This document shows positions 59,581 through 64,000 of a stretch of DNA of 64,000 nt, one piece after another. Position numbers and translations under genes: made by a program. Within the stretch, counting starts at the first letter, position 1. Each line of letters begins with the position of its first letter. The notes beneath the pieces are model-generated. The model worked only from the letters and a program-made list of their open reading frames with translations. It had not been told where the DNA came from and searched no databases. The stretch lies in NCBI RefSeq assembly GCF_910592395.1, contig NC_088324.1, positions 12,488,953 through 12,552,952 of the forward strand. Reading direction: 5' to 3'. The DNA comes from Lineus longissimus (lineage: Eukaryota > Nemertea > Pilidiophora > Heteronemertea > Lineidae).

Positions 59581-59995
59581 TCCAGTTGATGATAAATGCC
59601 ACCCCCGAGACAACATTAAGAAAAGATTTTTCGATGGTAAAACAATACTGGCAGGATGGCTGGATGTGCATTTATACCCACGATTCAAGACAACACCAGA
59701 TTATTCTTCCTGGTCGTGGACAGTAATCCGCCCTTATCAAGGGTAACAAACTAACATTTCGGAAGTGGACATTTCAATACGTTCATCTTCTCTCTTTGTT
59801 GTAAGACGGTCAACTTTTCATAAGGAGACCGCGCCTAGTATCTTTTCATGTGGATAGAATTATCGATTGATTAAAGTGTGAAAGACCCCCAATATATCTT
59901 GTGGATCTTTATCGCAAACACTGCATGCCGATCTACAGGTGTTGTGCGTGAAATGAGGAGACTTCAGGACTGATGTTCAGCGACCGGTAAGTCGG
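59581..59995. other. 3' flank of USP-E
   Basis: AT-rich non-coding sequence between USP-E and the minisatellite. No canonical AATAAA seen. Confidence 0.4.
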
Positions 59996-59999
59996 CAAG

Positions 60000-60173
60000 A
60001 AACGCCAACTGCAGGGTTGTGACTGTCTTCAAGAGCACAGTCGGATCGTAGATCCGTCCATGGCAAAAGACTCTAACTACAGGGTTGTGACTGTCTTCAA
60101 GAACACAGTCAGATCGTAGATCCGTCCATGACAAAAGACTCTAACTACAGGGTTGTGACTGTCTTCAGGAGCA
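60000..60173 (-). repeat. Minisatellite array 1 (minus orientation), 68-bp unit
   Basis: About 2.6 copies. GACTGTCTTC marks each unit at 60021, 60089 and 60157, exactly 68 bp apart. Each carries CAGGGTTGTGACTGTCTTCA and a GATCGTAGATC core. This is the reverse complement of the units in array 2. Confidence 0.9.
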
Positions 60174-60175
60174 CA

Positions 60176-60350
60176 ATAATTATATCACCACCTGGCTAGA
60201 CGGTGATAGGACGTGAAGGTGTCTTCATGCCAGGCCCTTCAGGCCCAACAGATCTTTTTTTATAGACAAATTGTGATAATTGTATCACCTTGCTAGACGG
60301 TGATAGGATGTGACGGGCCCTTCAGGCTCAACAGATCTTTTTTTAGAGAC
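60176..60350. repeat. Direct duplication between the two arrays
   Basis: Two imperfect copies contain TATCACC(A/T)(C/T)(C/G)TAGACGGTGATA-type palindromes (near 60184 and 60282), each followed by GCCCTTCAGGC and CAACAGATCTTTTTTTA. The first copy has an extra segment of about 20 bp. Confidence 0.7.
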
Positions 60351-60497
60351 AAACTGTATATAGAAAGGCAATACATATGTAGTATGTCCGACTGATGCTG
60401 TTATATTCCGCATGCAAGTGTGAATAGTCTCTACCTGATGTGTAAGGAAAAGGTAGTCTCAGAGATCAATGACGTAGTCACAACAACATGTACAACT

Positions 60498-61570
60498 CAC
60501 AACTCTGCGCATCGGATAGTCTTTTGCTCTTGACGAAGCTACTATTTGACTGGGCTCTTTAAAACAATCACAGCCCTTTCGTTAAAACGTCTTTGATCTT
60601 AACTGAGATACTATCGGATTGTACTCTTGAAGACAGTCATAACCGCGCCGTTTGAACTTCCTTTGCACTGGACAGAGGCACTATCTGACTGTGCTCTTGA
60701 AGACAGTCAGAACCCTGCTTTTCGACTGTCATTTGCATTGGATAGAGACACTACCTCAATGTGTTCTTGAAGACAGTCAAAACACTCTCGTTAGAGAGTC
60801 TTTCGCACTTGACTGAGGTACTGTCTGACTGTGCTCTTGAAGACAGTCACAACCCTGCTGTTCGACTGCATTTGCATTGGACAGAGATACTTCAATGTGT
60901 TCTTGAAGACAGTCAAAACACTCTCATTAGAGCGTCTTTCGCACTTGACTGAGGTACTGTCTGACTGTGCTCTTGAAGACAGTCACAACCCTGCTGTTGG
61001 AGTGTCTTTTGCCCTGGACATAGCTACGATCTCATTGTGCTCTTGAAGACAGTCACAAAAACCGTCATTTAAGAGTCTTTTGCAGTGGATGGAGCTGCTC
61101 TCTGGTTATGCTCATGAAGACAGTCACAACCCTGCTGTTGGAGTCTTTTGCTCTGGACAGAGCTACGATCTCATTGTGCTCTTGAAGACAGTCACAAAAA
61201 CCGTCATTTAAGAGTCTTTTGCAGTGGATGGAGCTGCTCTCTGGTTATGCTCATGAAGACAGTCACAACCCTGCTGTTGGAGTCTTTTGCTCTGGACAGA
61301 GCTACGATCTCATTGTGCTCTTGAAGACAGTCACAAAAACCGTCATTTAAGAGTCTTTTGCAGTGGATGGAGCTGCTCTCTGGTTATGCTCATGAAGACA
61401 GTCACAATCCAACTGTTGGCGTGTCTTTTGCACTTGACTGAGATAAGATCTCATTGTGCTTTTGAAGACAGTCACAACTCTGCTCTTTGACTGTCTTTTG
61501 CACTGGTTGAGCTACCATCTCACTCTTTTCTTAAAGACAGTGATAATACTGTCGTTGGAGTGTCTTTTAA
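60498..61570 (+). repeat. Minisatellite array 2 (plus orientation), about 69-bp unit, 15 copies
   Basis: GAAGACAGTCA recurs about every 69 bp, followed by CAACCCTGCTGTT, GTCTTTTGC and GGACAGAGCTAC elements. The left end is degenerate. From 61061 to about 61400 the array has a two-unit higher-order period of 139 bp (ACCGTCATTTAAGAG at 61061, 61200 and 61339). Short open frames through it (for example 60761-60952) are products of the repeat. Confidence 0.92.
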
Positions 61571-62445
61571 GTCTGTATTATTACATGAAATCTGGATGAA
61601 TCGGACACCCCAGGTGGTGGAGCTACATGTACCAAACCAGTCGCACCACTTTCACTAAGACAGAAGAGCCCCTTTAAAATGAAAAGGCATATTGAGCACC
61701 AAGTAACAGAAGAAATGAGAAAGTCTTGTATTTTAACTCACATGTACATCTTTTTTTTCAACATTTGACTATATACATTATATGACATCCAAAAACTAAC
61801 ATTGATCTGAACACAGAAACATGAATTTAAACAACTTGTCAAGAAAAAACATTGCAATGTACAATTTTTATCATCTATTCATCTCGATATTTTATAGTGG
61901 AACAAAATATTTCCCAAATACTGTAAAGTATTTCAACATCAAATACTAATGTAAAGGCCATCCCCAAAAATTGGTGAAATGCTATTCACAAAGACCGGAG
62001 AACTACCAGTTCTCCCCCCAGCACAAAGTAATGCTGCAGTCAAAATGATTTTTTTATTACCTCGTATCTTGCTGAGTTTCAAAAAGCAAGAGTTGAGAAT
62101 TAATCCAATTCAAAAATTACTCCGAGAACATCCCTTTTATTTGATACTTTGTGAACAAAAACATTGCCAAATCATCCCAAATTTGTGTCATTAAGGACAA
62201 AGTCACAACCAGATGGCCAGGACAAGATAACAGCTTAAATAATATAATCTCATCCTGACTTCTACCCATCTTTAGGAATCGGCAAAGGAAGAATATTTAC
62301 CTGAGATTTTGATACTCTAAGAAAGGAAGAGATATTTCATATATGAGAGCATGTTTTCTATACCCCAGACAGTCCAAATATTGAACCATAGAAAAGTCCA
62401 TAGAATATTGCAACTGGTTTTACATGTCTTAGCGGAAAGCCGACG
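61571..62445. other. 3' flank of COP1
   Basis: AT-rich non-coding sequence. The COP1 3'UTR probably ends near the minus-strand AATAAA at 62053-62058 (TTTATT on plus). Confidence 0.5.
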
Positions 62446-64000
62446 TCATACAAGTTCCAAGACTTTGATTATTCCCTGACTATTGGCTGCCACAACAACG
62501 TTAGAGCCCTGAAAAATAAACAAGCCAAACATGTACTTAACTTTCTTTATTGATGTAGTATTATTGCTTGAATATTTATTTGACTATATCTCACTTTTCT
62601 ATTTCTTTTGTTAGGTTCATTCCTCGTGCATCACTTCTGCAATCTTATTCTACATACCATTTTGTTGTAGCCCGAAGATGGACCCAATTGAATGATTGAA
62701 ATGATTGCAAAAAATGGAGCAATTATTCATTTTGTGAAAAGCTCAGGACTGTTGCACATTACTGGAGTCACAACTTTTCACATCAACTATATGTTCTACT
62801 CACCGGTCTCCAACATACTGCACTAACAAATTCATTGGCATCCTCTTCTTTTTTCTCTTTTTCCTGAAAAGAATTTGTCCAAAAAATGTTGATACTGTCA
62901 TCATTAACCATCCATTTTGTTCTTAAAGGGTCTCCCCATTCAAATATTCCATATAAGTGCATCTTCGAGATACAATTCAATTTTGGTTAAAGGTGAGAGG
63001 CTTTCCTACCCCCAGACAGGAGGCTGCCAACAGCCTGTTGCCTCCTACCCCTAAGCCAGCCAGCCATATTGAATGCTGACTCTGTCTAATCTAGATTTTT
63101 ATTCAGCAACTCCTATTTCCCAAATGACACTCACCAAAACACTCCTGACTGTATCAAACTTAAAATTCAACAGCTGCTTTGAAAGTCCCTTGTAGTAGAC
63201 ACACAACGAGTTATTTTCACTTCCACAAGCAATGTAATCACCGTCCGAAGCTAAACCGACAAAGTTCTTCTCGTTGACGTGTCCTCTGAATGTGCGTAGG
63301 CAGTGGGGTTTGTTTGAGATGCTCCATAACTTCAACTGACTGTCAGTAGATCTGCAAAGGAAAGTTGTGAACATGATGAACCATTAACAACACATCTTTT
63401 TGTGATTGAACAGATGAAGACAGTATCAACTTTGACCAACAACTCTAACCAACTGGATCAAAATGTCAAGAAGAAACTGTGGGGAACAAAGGAAGACATG
63501 ATGGCCAGCCTGATTTGTGACACCAAGCTATCTAAGATGCCGTCGTTGAACACACTTACGCAGAGACCAGTTCCTGAGTGTTGACAAACTTGGCATATGA
63601 CACAGCCTTGCGATGACCTTTAAACACTACCACTGGTTGTGCAGTGCTTCGAAGATCGTAATAATGAACACAATGATCTGAAAATGAATTTCTGAATTTA
63701 GTACTATCCAACAAAGACATATAGTTTTACTGAGAACAAATATTATTTGTAGGGTCAAGTCTTCAAGATGTTTTGCTTGGGGCATTATCCTTTGGACGAG
63801 GGCAGTCATTTTCTCAATCAACAATTTATCAAGTAAAACTCAAAGTCTCCTCACCAGCAGATCCAAATGCCAGATGATATCGACTGTCCGGGTTGAATTT
63901 GACACAACAAACATTGGCCTTGGCTTCTATACAGGCCACGGAGTGCTCTGTATTCGTCGACCACAGCTTGACTTTCGAATCATCTGACCCAGAGGCGAGC
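62446..64000 (-). CDS. COP1 (RFWD2) E3 ubiquitin ligase, C-terminal WD40 exons
   Basis: The last five exons are present: 64000 (cut by the window) to 63855, 63677-63560, 63351-63135, 62863-62804, 62508-62446. All join in frame. The protein is the substrate receptor and ligase that marks transcription factors such as c-Jun and ETS proteins for degradation. What is visible is the second half of the WD40 propeller: [94 protein letters not shown] and FVSAVCWRP. The end, [13 protein letters not shown], is almost identical to human COP1. A lysine/glutamate insert (EKEKKEED) occupies the loop that is also charged in vertebrates. The RING and coiled coil lie to the right of this window. Confidence 0.95.

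Noticed and set aside
60761-61490. Repetitive short peptides (ALEDSHNPA-type) on the plus strand
   Set aside because: They are translations of the minisatellite; frames shift between units because the period is not constant and stops recur.

Overview
This is a gene-dense window from an animal nuclear genome, almost certainly a marine invertebrate. The genes have short GT-AG introns (about 100 to 600 bp), AATAAA poly(A) signals and no operons or Shine-Dalgarno sites. The gene set fits a lophotrochozoan (mollusc, brachiopod or annelid) best: a type V/XI-like fibrillar collagen, ZMYND19, COP1, a C19orf25 homologue, RING/B-box (TRIM-type) paralogues and an intron-containing universal stress protein (USP) family. 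A basal deuterostome is not excluded.

Layout, left to right. (1) 1-3286: no recognisable gene. (2) 3287-19142, + strand: 33 coding exons of a clade B fibrillar procollagen alpha chain. Only the first (signal peptide) exon is missing. It has an N-terminal TSPN/laminin-G-like domain, an acidic Gly/Tyr-rich variable region, a major helix of about 1,030 residues with two imperfections, and a C-propeptide lacking the two usual interchain cysteines. (3) 21497-22340, - strand: a two-exon UPF0449/C19orf25 homologue. (4) 23969-33504, + strand: seven-exon ZMYND19. Its first intron contains a complete 6.4-kb Mutator-like transposon (24316-30688) with about 205-bp terminal inverted repeats, a perfect 9-bp target-site duplication and one uninterrupted antisense ORF. 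That ORF joins a PHD-like zinc finger, an OTU cysteine protease and a MULE transposase. (5) 35302-40342: two RING/B-box/coiled-coil/propeller paralogues, head to head about 1 kb apart. (6) 40888-59580: five USP genes on mixed strands (A-, B-, C+, D-, E+) with the same intron phases, one of them divergent. (7) 60000-61570: a 68-70-bp minisatellite present as two oppositely oriented arrays. (8) 62446-64000, - strand: the last five exons of COP1, encoding the end of its WD40 propeller.

The genes are not a pathway. The coherent units are the USP cluster (local duplication), the TRIM pair (inverted duplication) and the transposon inside its host intron. The best leads for something new are the PHD-OTU-MULE transposon with its four-fold TIR motif, the USP cluster with its aberrant member, and the inverted minisatellite.

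Exon limits were set by hand from splice-site consensus, reading-frame continuity and remembered family sequence patterns. No alignment or expression data were used.
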